A DNA stretch of 64,000 bases from Lacibacter cauensis (GCF_007830055.1 NZ_VLLE01000007.1:186001-250000), one strand, 5' to 3'; counted from the stretch's first letter, positions 24,838-33,200 are shown. The notes: generated by a model from the letters alone, not told the origin. A program made the numbers and translations.

Positions 24838-25236
24838 ATGAGAACAACAATCAAAAATGCAGTAATTGGTTTATTAACCTTAGTAGCTGTAACTACAGGA
24901 ATCAACGCAAACGCAACAACTGTAAATGCTGTAACTCCTGGCGCAGAATTAAAAATGATCGGTCGCTTAGATAATCAGCCTGTATTCCAGCTTTCATTAA
25001 ACAACGCTACCAACGAAAAATATGTAGTTGTTGTAAAAGATGAGTTCGGTACAATCCTTTACCAGGAGAATGTAAGTGGTGTAAACATCAAGCGTAAATA
25101 CCAGTTGAATACAGAAGAATTAGGTTTTGTTGGTATTACTATCGAAATCATCAGTTCGAAAGATGCAAAACCAGCGGTGTTTACAATCGAAAACAGCACA
25201 CGTGTTGTAGAAGAAACGCTGATTGTAAAACAGTAA
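24838..25236 (+). CDS. Small secreted protein of unknown function
   Basis: 132 residues with a clear signal peptide (MRTTIKNAVIGLLTLVAVTTGINANA). The mature part is an all-beta, single-domain chain: MIGRLDNQPVFQLSLNNATNEKYVVVVKDEFGTILYQE followed by GVNIKRKYQLNTEELGFVGITIEI. The pattern (short strand, LSLNN..NEKY.V.V.D..G..LY.E) is common in small Bacteroidota periplasmic proteins with no assigned function and recalls the beta-sandwich of T9SS-like sorting domains, though no sorting signal is present. There are no cysteines. Codon use is strongly biased to common codons and a strong terminator follows, suggesting high expression. Confidence 0.8.
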   Translation: MRTTIKNAVIGLLTLVAVTTGINANATTVNAVTPGAELKMIGRLDNQPVFQLSLNNATNEKYVVVVKDEFGTILYQENVSGVNIKRKYQLNTEELGFVGITIEIISSKDAKPAVFTIENSTRVVEETLIVKQ

Positions 25237-25275
25237 GCTCAAGCATTTAGTCATAATCAAATAGACAAGGGTTAC

Positions 25276-25306
25276 GGGTCGCCAATTCTGGCGACCCTTT
25301 TTTTTT
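25276..25306 (+). terminator. Rho-independent terminator
   Basis: Perfect 8-bp stem GGGTCGCC / GGCGACCC, 6-nt loop, followed by nine T residues. It ends the transcript of the small secreted protein 40 bp after its stop codon. Confidence 0.92.
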
Positions 25307-25377
25307 AACAGCTTGTTAATGTTCTAAAAGGACGAAAAAACTACCTGTAATAACTGCTATCGATTGTTAGTGTGCCG

Positions 25378-25385
25378 TACCTTTG
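25378..25385 (+). promoter_or_regulatory. -7 box of the YwqK-like gene
   Basis: TACCTTTG, an exact TAnnTTTG, 16 bp upstream of the ATG at 25402. The -33 element is not clear. Confidence 0.45.
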
Positions 25386-25401
25386 CAACACATTACAGCG
25401 T

Positions 25402-26247
25402 ATGAAGAAAAATTTACTCTTGTTTTTTATGACCGGTGTAATATTTCAGGGCGTATTTGCGCAACATCACCTGCATGCATCCGGTAATCCGCCAAAGCTG
25501 CCGGTAGAAATTTCGGTCTTCACTTTCAGCCATTCGCTTTTTAAAAGTTATCCGTTTAGCTTGGGTAACGAAGGTGCTCTGCAGTTTGTAACCGGCAACG
25601 GTGCTTCCTTCAGCGGCGAAACAAAAAAAGGGAAACTGCATGGCGGCTGGCAAAGCAGTTATGCCAACGGGCAGTTGCTCGACCAGGGTAATCTTGTGAA
25701 AGGCGTGCCCGATGGCGAGTGGAAAGTGTGGAATGCTGCAGGGCAGTTAATTGCATTGCGAACCTACAATGCCGATTTGTTTCAGCGGGTAAAACGAGAA
25801 GTAGAACTCAATCATCCTAAAAACTATTCGTATGCACTTACAGCCCGTTATAAAAAGGAGGGGAGAGATGCAGTGAAGTTTTTGCAGGCGGGGTCATCCT
25901 TTATACAGCAACGGGCTTTGCGTACAAACGATATTGCTGAGTTGGTAGAAACCAACAGTTCCGATCCGGCACATTACCACCCGGTGTTTAACGATTGCCT
26001 GCATCATGGTCTGTACATGAATTATTTTGATAATGGTATTGTAAAGGACTCGGGCTATTACAAAGAAGGATTGCGTGATGGTTTATGGATACATCGCACA
26101 GCAGACGGGATGTGGAAAGGAACGTATAAAAACGGCATCCGTTACAACGAATGGAAGCTGTATAATACAGCAGGTAAACTCAGCTTAATTATCTTTTATA
26201 ATAAACAGGGAAAAGAAACAGGTAGAAAAAAAATGGGGCTTTCGTAA
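25402..26247 (+). CDS. Secreted YwqK/MORN-like repeat protein
   Basis: 281 residues from the ATG at 25402, which begins a proper signal peptide (LLLFFMTGVIFQGVFA-Q); an earlier GTG near 25372 overlaps the -7 box. After a linker it carries repeats of the YwqK (MORN_2-like) type: GKLHGGWQSSYANGQLLDQG, VPDGEWKVWNAAGQLI, HGLYMNYFDNGIVKDSGYY, RDGLWIHRTADGMWKG and YNEWKLYNTAGKLS. Databases often call such proteins toxin-antitoxin YwqK family antitoxins, but no toxin partner is near and the signal peptide argues against that. They are probably binding or structural surface proteins. A much larger protein with the same repeats lies at 52842. Confidence 0.82.
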   Translation: MKKNLLLFFMTGVIFQGVFAQHHLHASGNPPKLPVEISVFTFSHSLFKSYPFSLGNEGALQFVTGNGASFSGETKKGKLHGGWQSSYANGQLLDQGNLVKGVPDGEWKVWNAAGQLIALRTYNADLFQRVKREVELNHPKNYSYALTARYKKEGRDAVKFLQAGSSFIQQRALRTNDIAELVETNSSDPAHYHPVFNDCLHHGLYMNYFDNGIVKDSGYYKEGLRDGLWIHRTADGMWKGTYKNGIRYNEWKLYNTAGKLSLIIFYNKQGKETGRKKMGLS

Positions 26248-26259
26248 AGCCCCATTTTT
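26231..26259. terminator. Bidirectional terminator with a stop codon in the loop
   Basis: 12-bp perfect stem AAATGGGGCTTT / AAAGCCCCATTT flanking CGT; A-rich before and T-rich after on each strand. The stop codon of the upstream gene (TAA, 26245-26247) spans the loop and stem, so the 3' end of the reading frame is itself part of the terminator. It also ends the convergent surE unit. Confidence 0.9.
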
Positions 26260-26266
26260 GTATTTG

Positions 26267-26560
26267 TTACATGAAGAACTTGGCGTAAAGAATAATCAAT
26301 CCGTACATCACCGTCATAGCAAAAATGCCGATAGCCGTTTTATCACGACGGGCATTGATGAACAGCGTAAACAAAATAATATTGGCAATTAAACAAACAC
26401 TGCCTGCTGCGGTAAGCATGGCTTTGTTGGTGAAGAAAAATTCTACAAACTCACCAAAGCCAATAGATGGTGCTTTTATAAAATAATAAAGTACAAGACC
26501 CAGAATAGGGGCAAGCGCACCCAATACAATTCCAAAAGGCAGTTTATCCAGTTTCAGCAT
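26267..26560 (-). CDS. Small three-helix membrane protein
   Basis: 97 residues, almost entirely hydrophobic, with three predicted transmembrane helices (FGIVLGALAPILGLVLYYF, LTAAGSVCLIANIILFTLFI, IGIFAMTVMYGLIILYAKFF). It starts on the last base of the surE stop codon (one-base overlap), so it is translated together with surE. Small membrane proteins of this kind are often found downstream of surE in Bacteroidota, between it and lpxB, but here lpxB lies elsewhere. No function can be assigned. Confidence 0.78.
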   Translation of the reverse strand: MLKLDKLPFGIVLGALAPILGLVLYYFIKAPSIGFGEFVEFFFTNKAMLTAAGSVCLIANIILFTLFINARRDKTAIGIFAMTVMYGLIILYAKFFM

Positions 26561-27348
26561 CAGAATTTAAGTTTGGTTTCTAATTTCTTTTTCAGTGTAT
26601 AATCGGTAAGATCGAATTGAACGGGAACAACACTTACAAAATTGTGTTCGAGCGCCCAAACATCGGTATCTTTTCCTTTATCGAAGTTTTTGAACTCACC
26701 GGTAAGCCAGTAATAACTTTTACCCGAAGGATCTTTACGTTCGTCAAAATCTTCTACATACTTGGCATATGCCTGTCTGCACACTTTTACACCTTTGATC
26801 AGGCTGGCATCAACATTGGGGAAGTTTACATTGAGGCAAAGATGTTTGTCTTGTTTGCCTTTGAGCAATTGCTGTACAATCTGGCGGGCATAGCGTTTTG
26901 CTCCGCTAAAATCGGCTTCCATGCTATAGTTGAGCAACGAAAACCCAACTGAAGGAATACTTTCAATACTCGCTTCAATAGCCGCACTCATGGTTCCGCT
27001 GTAAATAACATTAATACTGTGATTGGCGCCGTGGTTAATGCCGCTGAGGCAGATATCGGGTTTACGGTGCAGTACTTTATCTACCGCCAGTTTTACACAA
27101 TCGGCCGGTGTGCCGCTGCATTGCCAGGTTTCCACATCGTCCATTAAATGCACACGCTGCAAACGCAAGGGAAAACCAATGGTGATGGCATGGCCCATAC
27201 CGCTCTGCGGCTTATCGGGCGCAACAACGACTACTTTGCCTAAATCTTTTACTGCTTCCACCAGGTTGCGGATGCCCGGTGCGGTAACGCCATCATCGTT
27301 GGTGATGAGGATGATGGGTTGTTCTTTCTTTTTGGTACTCTTCGCCAT
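26560..27348 (-). CDS. surE: 5'/3'-nucleotidase SurE
   Basis: 262 residues, full length. SurE is a metal-dependent phosphatase acting on 5' and 3' nucleoside monophosphates and short polyphosphates. The N-terminal ILITNDDGVTAPGI carries the metal-binding Asp pair (D18, D19); VVVAPDKPQSGMGHAIT supplies the conserved Ser, and SGINHGANHSINVIYSGTMSAA is the second active-site block with Asn. The family is cytoplasmic and linked to survival in stationary phase. The stop overlaps the next membrane protein gene by one base, forming a two-gene operon ended by the terminator at 26231. Confidence 0.96.
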   Translation of the reverse strand: MAKSTKKKEQPIILITNDDGVTAPGIRNLVEAVKDLGKVVVVAPDKPQSGMGHAITIGFPLRLQRVHLMDDVETWQCSGTPADCVKLAVDKVLHRKPDICLSGINHGANHSINVIYSGTMSAAIEASIESIPSVGFSLLNYSMEADFSGAKRYARQIVQQLLKGKQDKHLCLNVNFPNVDASLIKGVKVCRQAYAKYVEDFDERKDPSGKSYYWLTGEFKNFDKGKDTDVWALEHNFVSVVPVQFDLTDYTLKKKLETKLKF

Positions 27349-27515
27349 AAACTGTTCCTTTCTTCTATAGCGTAAAAGTGAGATATATTAGGGAGTTGGC
27401 AAAATCGGATGACGCAGTTTTGCTTCCTTCGTGAATGATTACATTTAATAAAGTGCCTGGTGCGTTTACCTAGCTTAGCAATCAGTAACAATCGTTGTAA
27501 GAAAAGAAATAAAAA

Positions 27516-27545
27516 TTTGTCAAGCTAAAATAATTAGTATATTAG
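27516..27545 (+). promoter_or_regulatory. Promoter of the XRE/S24 regulator
   Basis: TTTG at 27516-27519 and TATATTAG at 27538-27545; the TTG and the -7 box are 21 bp apart start to start. The ATG is at 27567, 21 bp downstream. Confidence 0.5.
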
Positions 27546-27566
27546 CGCCATAAAAATTAGTAAGCT

Positions 27567-28316
27567 ATGGCAATTGCTAATCAAAACCTCAAGTACCTGC
27601 GCAAGCTGCGTGGGTGGACACAAGAAGAGTTTGCACAAAAGATCGGTATTAAACGTTCGCTCGTGGGTGCGTATGAAGAAGAGCGTGCCGAACCCAATTA
27701 CGATGTATTGGAAACAGTAAGCGATCTGTTTAAAGTAACCATCGACGATCTGTTGCGTAAAGACCTCAGCGAAACAAAGGGAAGTTATCTTGCCAAACGC
27801 CGCCAGTTGAAAATGATGGCCGAAAGCAATGTGATTCACTTTGTGCCGGTAAAGGCAGCTGCGGGTTACCTCAACGGCTATGCTGATCCTGAGTTTCTCG
27901 ATGAACTGAACACGTTCACTTTACCCATGCTCAGCGGCGGTACTTATCGTGCCTTTGAAATTGTAGGAGACAGTATGTTGCCAACGCCCAGCGGCAGTGT
28001 AATTGTAGGCGAGAAGGTGCATAATCTGGATGATGTAAAGAACAACAATGCCTATATCATCCTTAGTAAATCGGAAGGGGTGGTGTACAAACGTGTACTG
28101 AAAAGTAACCGCAGCAAAAACAAGCTTACTCTTGTGAGCGATAACCCTGCTTATCAACCCTACCAGGTAAATGCAGAAGATGTGCTGGAGTTCTGGAGCG
28201 CACAAATGGTACTGAGCCGTGTAAACCAGCAACAACGCTGGGATGTTACCAATCTCGCATCGCTTGTTACCAACCTGCAGGATCAGGTAAATAACCTCAA
28301 GAAGAAGATGAACTGA
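27567..28316 (+). CDS. XRE-family regulator with LexA/S24-like domain
   Basis: 249 residues. An N-terminal helix-turn-helix of the cI/XRE type (about 5-65; LRGWTQEEFAQKIGIKRSL) is joined to a C-terminal peptidase S24 domain. The domain has the Ser nucleophile S136 in GDSMLPT and the Lys K175 in GVVYKRVLKS, and an Ala-Gly pair (99-100, KAAAGYLNGY) where LexA and phage repressors are cut, so self-cleavage after DNA damage is possible. The final 30 residues are a coiled coil (VTNLQDQVNNLKKKM). Such proteins are widespread, chromosomal and not evidently phage-derived in Bacteroidota; no phage genes are near. The targets are unknown. Confidence 0.9.
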   Translation: MAIANQNLKYLRKLRGWTQEEFAQKIGIKRSLVGAYEEERAEPNYDVLETVSDLFKVTIDDLLRKDLSETKGSYLAKRRQLKMMAESNVIHFVPVKAAAGYLNGYADPEFLDELNTFTLPMLSGGTYRAFEIVGDSMLPTPSGSVIVGEKVHNLDDVKNNNAYIILSKSEGVVYKRVLKSNRSKNKLTLVSDNPAYQPYQVNAEDVLEFWSAQMVLSRVNQQQRWDVTNLASLVTNLQDQVNNLKKKMN

Positions 28317-28349
28317 TCCGTCGCATTTTTACTTTAAAATAACAGCAAA

Positions 28350-28385
28350 GCCGCTCATCCCAATCGAAAAGGGTGAGCGGTTTTG
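28350..28385 (+). terminator. Rho-independent terminator
   Basis: Stem CCGCTCATCCC / GGGTGAGCGG with one bulged base, 9-nt loop, then TTTTG. It ends the regulator gene transcript. Confidence 0.75.
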
Positions 28386-28406
28386 TTTAATTAGCTTGCC
28401 CGCTTT

Positions 28407-30869
28407 ATGAAATGGATTGTAACCCTTATCTCGCTGCTTGCCACGTTCAACTTGTTTGCCGGCAATGAACCCGAAAGAAATTTGCAGGCCAATAAGATTG
28501 CACAAGCACCCAAAATTGATGGTGTGCTGGATGAAGCTTTCTGGCAAACGGCCCCCGTTGCGGAAAACTTTGTTGTCAACAGTCCCAACTATGGCGAGGC
28601 ATCGGCCTACAAAACCAAAGTGTATGTGGTGTACGATAACAGTTCTATTTATATCGGCGCTTATTTGTACGACGATCCGAAACTGGTGCGTACGCAATTA
28701 ACAGCTCGTGATAAAGAGAGCCAGCAGGATGTAGATTATTTCTCTGTTTTTTTTGATACGTATAACGATGACCAGAACGGTTTTCAATTTGTGGTAACAA
28801 GCCGCAATGTGCAGAGCGATGGTCGTTTGAGTCCGAACCGCAGTTCTAATTTTGGTCCGCCCAGCGATTACAGCTGGGATGCTGTGTGGGAAAGCAAAGT
28901 AACCATGCGTGAAGATGGCTGGGTGGTAGAAATGAAAATTCCTTATTTTTCACTTCGCTTTGCAAAAAGAGAGAAGCAGGATTGGGGACTCAACTTTCAA
29001 CGTTATGTACGTCGCAGCAACGAAAGTTCTTATTGGAATACCATCAACCCCAATCAAAATGGTTTTGTAAACCAGTTTGGCCGGTTGAGCGGATTGGAAA
29101 ACTTAGAGCCACCTTTACGTTTATCGTTTCTTCCGTATATAACAGCGGGTTACAGAACAACACCAACCAGCAAAGGCAGAGTAAATGAATTTTTACGCAA
29201 TGGGGGTATGGATGTAAAGTATGGCGTAAACGAAAGCTTTACGTTGGATATGACGCTCATTCCCGATTTCGGGCAAGTCATCAGCGATAACATCGTTAAT
29301 AATCTTACACCGTACGAAGTACAGTTCCAGGAGAACCGTCCTTTCTTTACCGAGGGCACAGAAATTTTCAATAAGTCGGGTTTGTTTTATTCACGAAGAG
29401 TAGGTGCCACACCTTCGGGTTATTACAAAGCAAGAAGTATGGGCTCTACCGATAGCACACGTATCGTATCAAACCCCGGCGTAGTGCAGTTGTTCAATGC
29501 AACTAAATTTTCGGGTCGTACAAAACAGAAATTAGGCATAGGAGTGTTCAATGCAATTGGCGCACCCATGTTTGCTGAAATTGAAAATACCAACAGCAAA
29601 GAAGTTGAACGGGTACAAACGGAACCGTTGACCAATTATAATTTGATTGTGATTGACCAGGCTTTGAAAGGACGTTCGTCGATTACACTTACCAATGCAA
29701 ATGTTACACGCAGTGGTGCGGGCAGGGATGCCAACGTTACCGGACTGGATGTGTATTTGTTTGATAAGCGTAATCGTTACGGTTTTCAGGGTAAATTCGA
29801 TTACAGCAACATTATGGGACCAAATCCTTACAGCGGTTTTAAAACTGTTGTGAGCCTGGGTAAGGTGAGTGGAAAAATTCAGTACAACCTGTTGAGCAAT
29901 GTTGAAAGCGATCGGTACGATCCGAACGATCTCGGTTACCTTACTGCACCAAACGAAGTAACCAATCAGTTCCGCATCAGCTACAACCAGCTTACACCAA
30001 CCGATAAATTTATTTCGTACAATTTTAATTTTTCTGTACGGCACGAAATGTTGTACAAGCCTTTTGTATTTACCAATGTGCAATACAATGCCGGTGCGTT
30101 CTGGTTCTTTAAAAACTTTTGGGATCTGAGTGTGAATACAACCTATCAACCACTATGGCAAAAGAACTATTTTGAATTACGTACGCCCGGCCGTTATCTG
30201 CGCCAGGTACCCTGGGGTTTTCTGCGGTTAAGTGGCAGCAGCGACAGCCGAAAACGTTTATTCTTCCGTTATTCATTGGGTTTTGCGGAGTCGGTAGATA
30301 TTAAGAACGATCCCTACATTGTTACCAACCCGGGCATACGTTATCGTTTCAGCGACAGGTTTAGTATGGATATTGATTGGCGTTTACAAGACGATCGTGG
30401 ACAGTTTGGTTATGCGTTCCTGCGTGAACCGAACGGCGATCCTATCATTGGTCGCAGACGCAATCGTGATGTGACAACACTCATTACCGGCATTTATAAT
30501 TTTACCAGCCGTATGAATATAACTCTTCGTGCACGCCATTACTGGAACAAAGTAGAGTATGCAAGTTTTCATAATGTAAGTGCCGATGGATGGTACCTCG
30601 ACCGTGCATTTATTCCGGGACAGGATCAAAACTTTAATGCCTGGAACGTGGATGTGTTTTATACCTGGGACTTTAATTACGGAAGCCGTTTTGTTGTTGG
30701 CTGGAAAAACTGGCTGGCAAATGATTTTCCGGTTGATGGCAGCCGTTATAAAACCTATTGGGGCAACGCAGCACGTGTACTGGCTTCGCCGCAGGGAAAT
30801 GAATTTACTGCACGCATGATCTTCTTTATTGATTCGCAGAAGTTGAAACGCAAGAGGAATCAGTCGTGA
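28407..30869 (+). CDS. DUF5916 protein with N-terminal carbohydrate-binding (CBM9-like) domain
   Basis: 820 residues with a signal peptide (about 1-19). Residues 25-215 form a CBM9/DOMON-like beta-sandwich: KIDGVLDEAFWQTAPVAENF is its typical opening, followed by TKVYVVYDNSSIYIGAYLYD and FSVFFDTYNDDQNGFQFVV. The remaining 600 residues match DUF5916, rich in amphipathic beta-strands with aromatic ends (for example YGVNESFTLDMTLIPDFGQV), consistent with an outer-membrane barrel. The chain ends with strands rather than a T9SS signal. Members are common in Bacteroidota and of unknown role; glycan binding or transport at the outer membrane is plausible. The gene stands alone between the terminator at 28350 and a repeat-like intergenic stretch. 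Confidence 0.88.
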   Translation: MKWIVTLISLLATFNLFAGNEPERNLQANKIAQAPKIDGVLDEAFWQTAPVAENFVVNSPNYGEASAYKTKVYVVYDNSSIYIGAYLYDDPKLVRTQLTARDKESQQDVDYFSVFFDTYNDDQNGFQFVVTSRNVQSDGRLSPNRSSNFGPPSDYSWDAVWESKVTMREDGWVVEMKIPYFSLRFAKREKQDWGLNFQRYVRRSNESSYWNTINPNQNGFVNQFGRLSGLENLEPPLRLSFLPYITAGYRTTPTSKGRVNEFLRNGGMDVKYGVNESFTLDMTLIPDFGQVISDNIVNNLTPYEVQFQENRPFFTEGTEIFNKSGLFYSRRVGATPSGYYKARSMGSTDSTRIVSNPGVVQLFNATKFSGRTKQKLGIGVFNAIGAPMFAEIENTNSKEVERVQTEPLTNYNLIVIDQALKGRSSITLTNANVTRSGAGRDANVTGLDVYLFDKRNRYGFQGKFDYSNIMGPNPYSGFKTVVSLGKVSGKIQYNLLSNVESDRYDPNDLGYLTAPNEVTNQFRISYNQLTPTDKFISYNFNFSVRHEMLYKPFVFTNVQYNAGAFWFFKNFWDLSVNTTYQPLWQKNYFELRTPGRYLRQVPWGFLRLSGSSDSRKRLFFRYSLGFAESVDIKNDPYIVTNPGIRYRFSDRFSMDIDWRLQDDRGQFGYAFLREPNGDPIIGRRRNRDVTTLITGIYNFTSRMNITLRARHYWNKVEYASFHNVSADGWYLDRAFIPGQDQNFNAWNVDVFYTWDFNYGSRFVVGWKNWLANDFPVDGSRYKTYWGNAARVLASPQGNEFTARMIFFIDSQKLKRKRNQS

Positions 30870-31000
30870 GTCGATAGTGATGAGTAGTTAGTAGGAAGAG
30901 CGTGAGTGGTGAGTTGAGGATGGAGGTAGTGTGCGATGTGTGAATTGGCGTTTATTGGTTTTTGAATGTGGGCCGTTGGGTTTTACTACTTGTTCCTTGA
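30870..31000. repeat. Degenerate short-repeat stretch in the intergenic region
   Basis: Low-complexity DNA with 7-bp units of the form TGAGTRG (GTGAGTGGTGAGT, GATGAGTAGTTAG) read on the plus strand, i.e. CYAYTCA on the minus strand, decaying into ATGGAGGTAGTGTG. Further on comes GTTCCTTGAACCTTG. No gene is visible. It is related in unit form to the array inside the methyltransferase gene at 62304. Confidence 0.5.
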
Positions 31001-31022
31001 ACCTTGTCTATTGTGCCTTTCA

Positions 31023-31892
31023 CTAATTCAATCCCCAAATATCTTTAGCCAAACGAAACGTATTACAATGCGCTTCTACAATGGTGCGTACATCGGGTGA
31101 GTAACCACCACCCATAGCAACTGTACAAGGTATGTGATGCTGCCGCAGTTTGCTGAACACTATTTCATCCCGCTGTTTACAACCCTGCATGGTTACTTTC
31201 AGTTTACCGAACTTGTCTGTTTCCAGAATATCTACACCGGATAAGTAAAACACAAAATCGGGCTTTACTTTATCAATCAGCATATCCAGCGTGTTTTGCA
31301 GCAACGGCAGATAAATGCTGTCGTCGGTTCCATCCTTCAAACCAATATCTAAATCGCTGGTTTCTTTGTGAAACGGGTAATTGTGTGCTCCATGCATACT
31401 GAAGGTGAATACCCGGTTGTTGTTTTCAAACAACCTGGCAGTACCATTTCCCTGATGCACATCCAGATCAACAATAAGAATTTGTTTGACTAAGTTTTGC
31501 TGTAACAGGTAATTGGCGGCTGTTGCAAAATCGTTCAGCAAACAAAAACCTTCGCCTCTGTCGGCAAATGCATGGTGCGTGCCACCTGCAACATTCATGG
31601 ACACGCCGTTTTCAAATGCATGCATACAGCAATCGATGGTGCCTTGTGTAATAATGAGTTCACGTTCGGTTAACTCCGGCGATTGCGGAAAACCAATATG
31701 CCGTTGCTCTTTTGCCGAGAGTGTTTGTTGTTTTAATTTTTCGAGATACGTTTTATCATGTGTTAACAACACAACTTTATCGCTGCAAACAGTTGGTGCA
31801 AATAAGTTTTCTTGTGTAATGCTTCCTTCGTACAACAATTGCTCGGGAATCAGTTCGTATTTCAACATCGGAAAGCGATGCCCTTCCGGCAA
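31023..31892 (-). CDS. Histone deacetylase superfamily protein
   Basis: 289 residues, near full length for bacterial class II-like deacetylases (AcuC/AphA/HDAC-like amidohydrolases). Conserved zinc-site blocks are present: GGTHHAFADRGEGFCLLND (His-His pair and N), LIVDLDVHQGNGTA (Asp-x-His zinc ligands), FTFSMHGAHNYPF, and LSGVDILETDKFGKL with the third zinc Asp. These enzymes remove acyl groups from lysine or polyamine amides; the substrate cannot be told. The gene lies 65 bp downstream of the PdeM-like phosphoesterase gene on the same strand, so it probably shares its transcript; a link to DNA repair is not established. Confidence 0.92.
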   Translation of the reverse strand: MPEGHRFPMLKYELIPEQLLYEGSITQENLFAPTVCSDKVVLLTHDKTYLEKLKQQTLSAKEQRHIGFPQSPELTERELIITQGTIDCCMHAFENGVSMNVAGGTHHAFADRGEGFCLLNDFATAANYLLQQNLVKQILIVDLDVHQGNGTARLFENNNRVFTFSMHGAHNYPFHKETSDLDIGLKDGTDDSIYLPLLQNTLDMLIDKVKPDFVFYLSGVDILETDKFGKLKVTMQGCKQRDEIVFSKLRQHHIPCTVAMGGGYSPDVRTIVEAHCNTFRLAKDIWGLN

Positions 31893-31957
31893 CGGATGTG
31901 CGTAAATAGGAGCGTGGGCAATATGTAAAAGTTTATAACTGATCTTATGTCTGTTTA

Positions 31958-32623
31958 TTATAGTTCAACAATACGCTGTTCGGCTATTGCAAACAGTTTA
32001 TCTTTTTTCTTTGGACGAATTGGGTGTAAGCCGGTGAAACGTCCAAAGGCCGGCAACACTGCATACTGTTCGGCAAAATAGAAACAAGGAAAACGCAGCG
32101 ATTGTTTACCCAGGCCTGCAATATGAATGCCGGGATGAATATGCCCCGTAAAAATATACTCGCTTGTAGTTGTTTCGTTTGCAGGTAATTCGTGCATAAA
32201 AGCAAAAGGCCCTTTTACAAGTTGAGTTTCATGCACAGTAATGTCGTTTGCAGCATACCAGTCCGTTGCAAGAATATCGTGGTTACCCTTTACGAGGTGA
32301 ATGGGCAGGCTTGCCAGATCGTTGCGCCATTTTTCAAAGAGTTTGATTTCATTGTTGAGATGGCTGTGAAAAAAATCGCCTACAACTATTACCTGCTTCG
32401 GTTTAAAATACTGTATCTGCGTTACAAGCCTGTGCAGGTCTTCCTTAAAAACAGTTTGGGGTATACCAATACCTGCCTTGCGAAAATGCCCGCTCTTGCC
32501 AAAGTGTATGTCCGATACAATCAGCCATTGTTCCTCTTCCCAAAACAAACAGCGCTCAGGCGAAAGCCAGAGTGTTTGTTGTAAATGTTTAAAAAGCGTT
32601 GGCTGCTGCATAACGAAGTGCAA
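31958..32623 (-). CDS. pdeM: Ligase-associated DNA damage response endonuclease PdeM (metallophosphoesterase)
   Basis: 221 residues of the calcineurin-like metallophosphoesterase fold. Metal motifs are visible in order: VSDIHFGKSGHFRKAGIGIP (D.H), VVGDFFHSH (GD), LVKGNHD (GNHD) and FTGHIHPGI (GHxH). The first block followed by GIGIP is typical of PdeM, which is genetically linked to an ATP-dependent DNA ligase, a Lhr-like helicase and an exonuclease. All three partners lie within 7 kb (33786-39027), although a cytochrome-like gene and an opposite-strand membrane protein gene intervene. PdeM is predicted to be a nuclease acting with the ligase set; this role is inferred from linkage. Confidence 0.88.
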   Translation of the reverse strand: MHFVMQQPTLFKHLQQTLWLSPERCLFWEEEQWLIVSDIHFGKSGHFRKAGIGIPQTVFKEDLHRLVTQIQYFKPKQVIVVGDFFHSHLNNEIKLFEKWRNDLASLPIHLVKGNHDILATDWYAANDITVHETQLVKGPFAFMHELPANETTTSEYIFTGHIHPGIHIAGLGKQSLRFPCFYFAEQYAVLPAFGRFTGLHPIRPKKKDKLFAIAEQRIVEL

Positions 32624-32685
32624 ATGTAAGTGCTGTTTTTACGCTGCTGAATTGCAGAAATGATTTATTTTGAAAGAAAAACTGC

Positions 32686-33171
32686 ATGGAGCAAAAAGAT
32701 TATCTGCAGGGTTCTTATACTGAACCATCATCGGTACCGCAAGGGATCAACGTATTAACCATTCTCAGTTTTATTGGAAGTGGTTTTCAAATAATTTCCG
32801 GTTTCTTCAGTTATTGGATTATTCCTTTCAGTGTTCAATCGGTAAACGAAACCAGGGCGCTGGAAAAAACCAGGGAAATGAAACCTTTTAGTGGTTTCCT
32901 CAAATGGTCGGTTGATGCAACCTTACGCCAATACGAACTGCGTATGCCGGTTTTGCTTGTTACCATTGCCACTGCTCTTATTTGTATTTGGGGGGCATTG
33001 CAAATGCGCAAACGAAAAAAAGCAGGGTTTGCAATTTATACTGCGGGCGAAATAGCATTGCCTTTGTTTACGGCGCTCGCAATAGATGCCTGGTCGTCGA
33101 TATTCGGATTTATTATTGCAATCGTATTTATTTTACTGTTCTGGTTTCAGCGAAAGCATTTAACAGCATAA
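32686..33171 (+). CDS. Four-helix membrane protein of unknown function
   Basis: 161 residues with an N-terminal soluble, Ser/Gln-rich tail and about four membrane helices (INVLTILSFIGSGFQIISGF, LLVTIATALICIWGAL, FAIYTAGEIALPLFTALAI, IFGFIIAIVFILLFWF). The loop between helices 1 and 2 (about residues 45-85) is charged. It is transcribed divergently from pdeM, with 62 bp between the starts, and is followed at once by a bidirectional terminator. I do not recognise a family; hypothetical proteins with this layout are common in Chitinophagaceae. Confidence 0.72.
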   Translation: MEQKDYLQGSYTEPSSVPQGINVLTILSFIGSGFQIISGFFSYWIIPFSVQSVNETRALEKTREMKPFSGFLKWSVDATLRQYELRMPVLLVTIATALICIWGALQMRKRKKAGFAIYTAGEIALPLFTALAIDAWSSIFGFIIAIVFILLFWFQRKHLTA

Positions 33172-33173
33172 AT

Positions 33174-33200
33174 AAAAAAGCCCCAAACGGGGCTTTTTTT
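33174..33200. terminator. Bidirectional Rho-independent terminator
   Basis: AAAAAAGCCCC / GGGGCTTTTTT with an AAAC loop, A- and T-flanked. It serves both the membrane protein gene on the plus strand and the heme-binding protein gene on the minus strand, whose stop codon lies at its edge. Confidence 0.9.

Noticed and set aside
24599-24850. 83-codon minus-strand frame in the long intergenic gap
   Set aside because: It overlaps the start of the secreted protein gene and shows no recognisable protein pattern or ribosome binding site.
25402-26247. Toxin-antitoxin system suggested by the YwqK family name
   Set aside because: The protein has a signal peptide and no partner toxin is adjacent; the name reflects a database label.
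27567-28316. Prophage repressor
   Set aside because: The XRE/S24 protein has no integrase, structural or lysis genes nearby and stands among housekeeping genes.
29532-30149. 205-codon open frame on the minus strand
   Set aside because: It is antisense to the DUF5916 gene, with no signal peptide, family motif or promoter.
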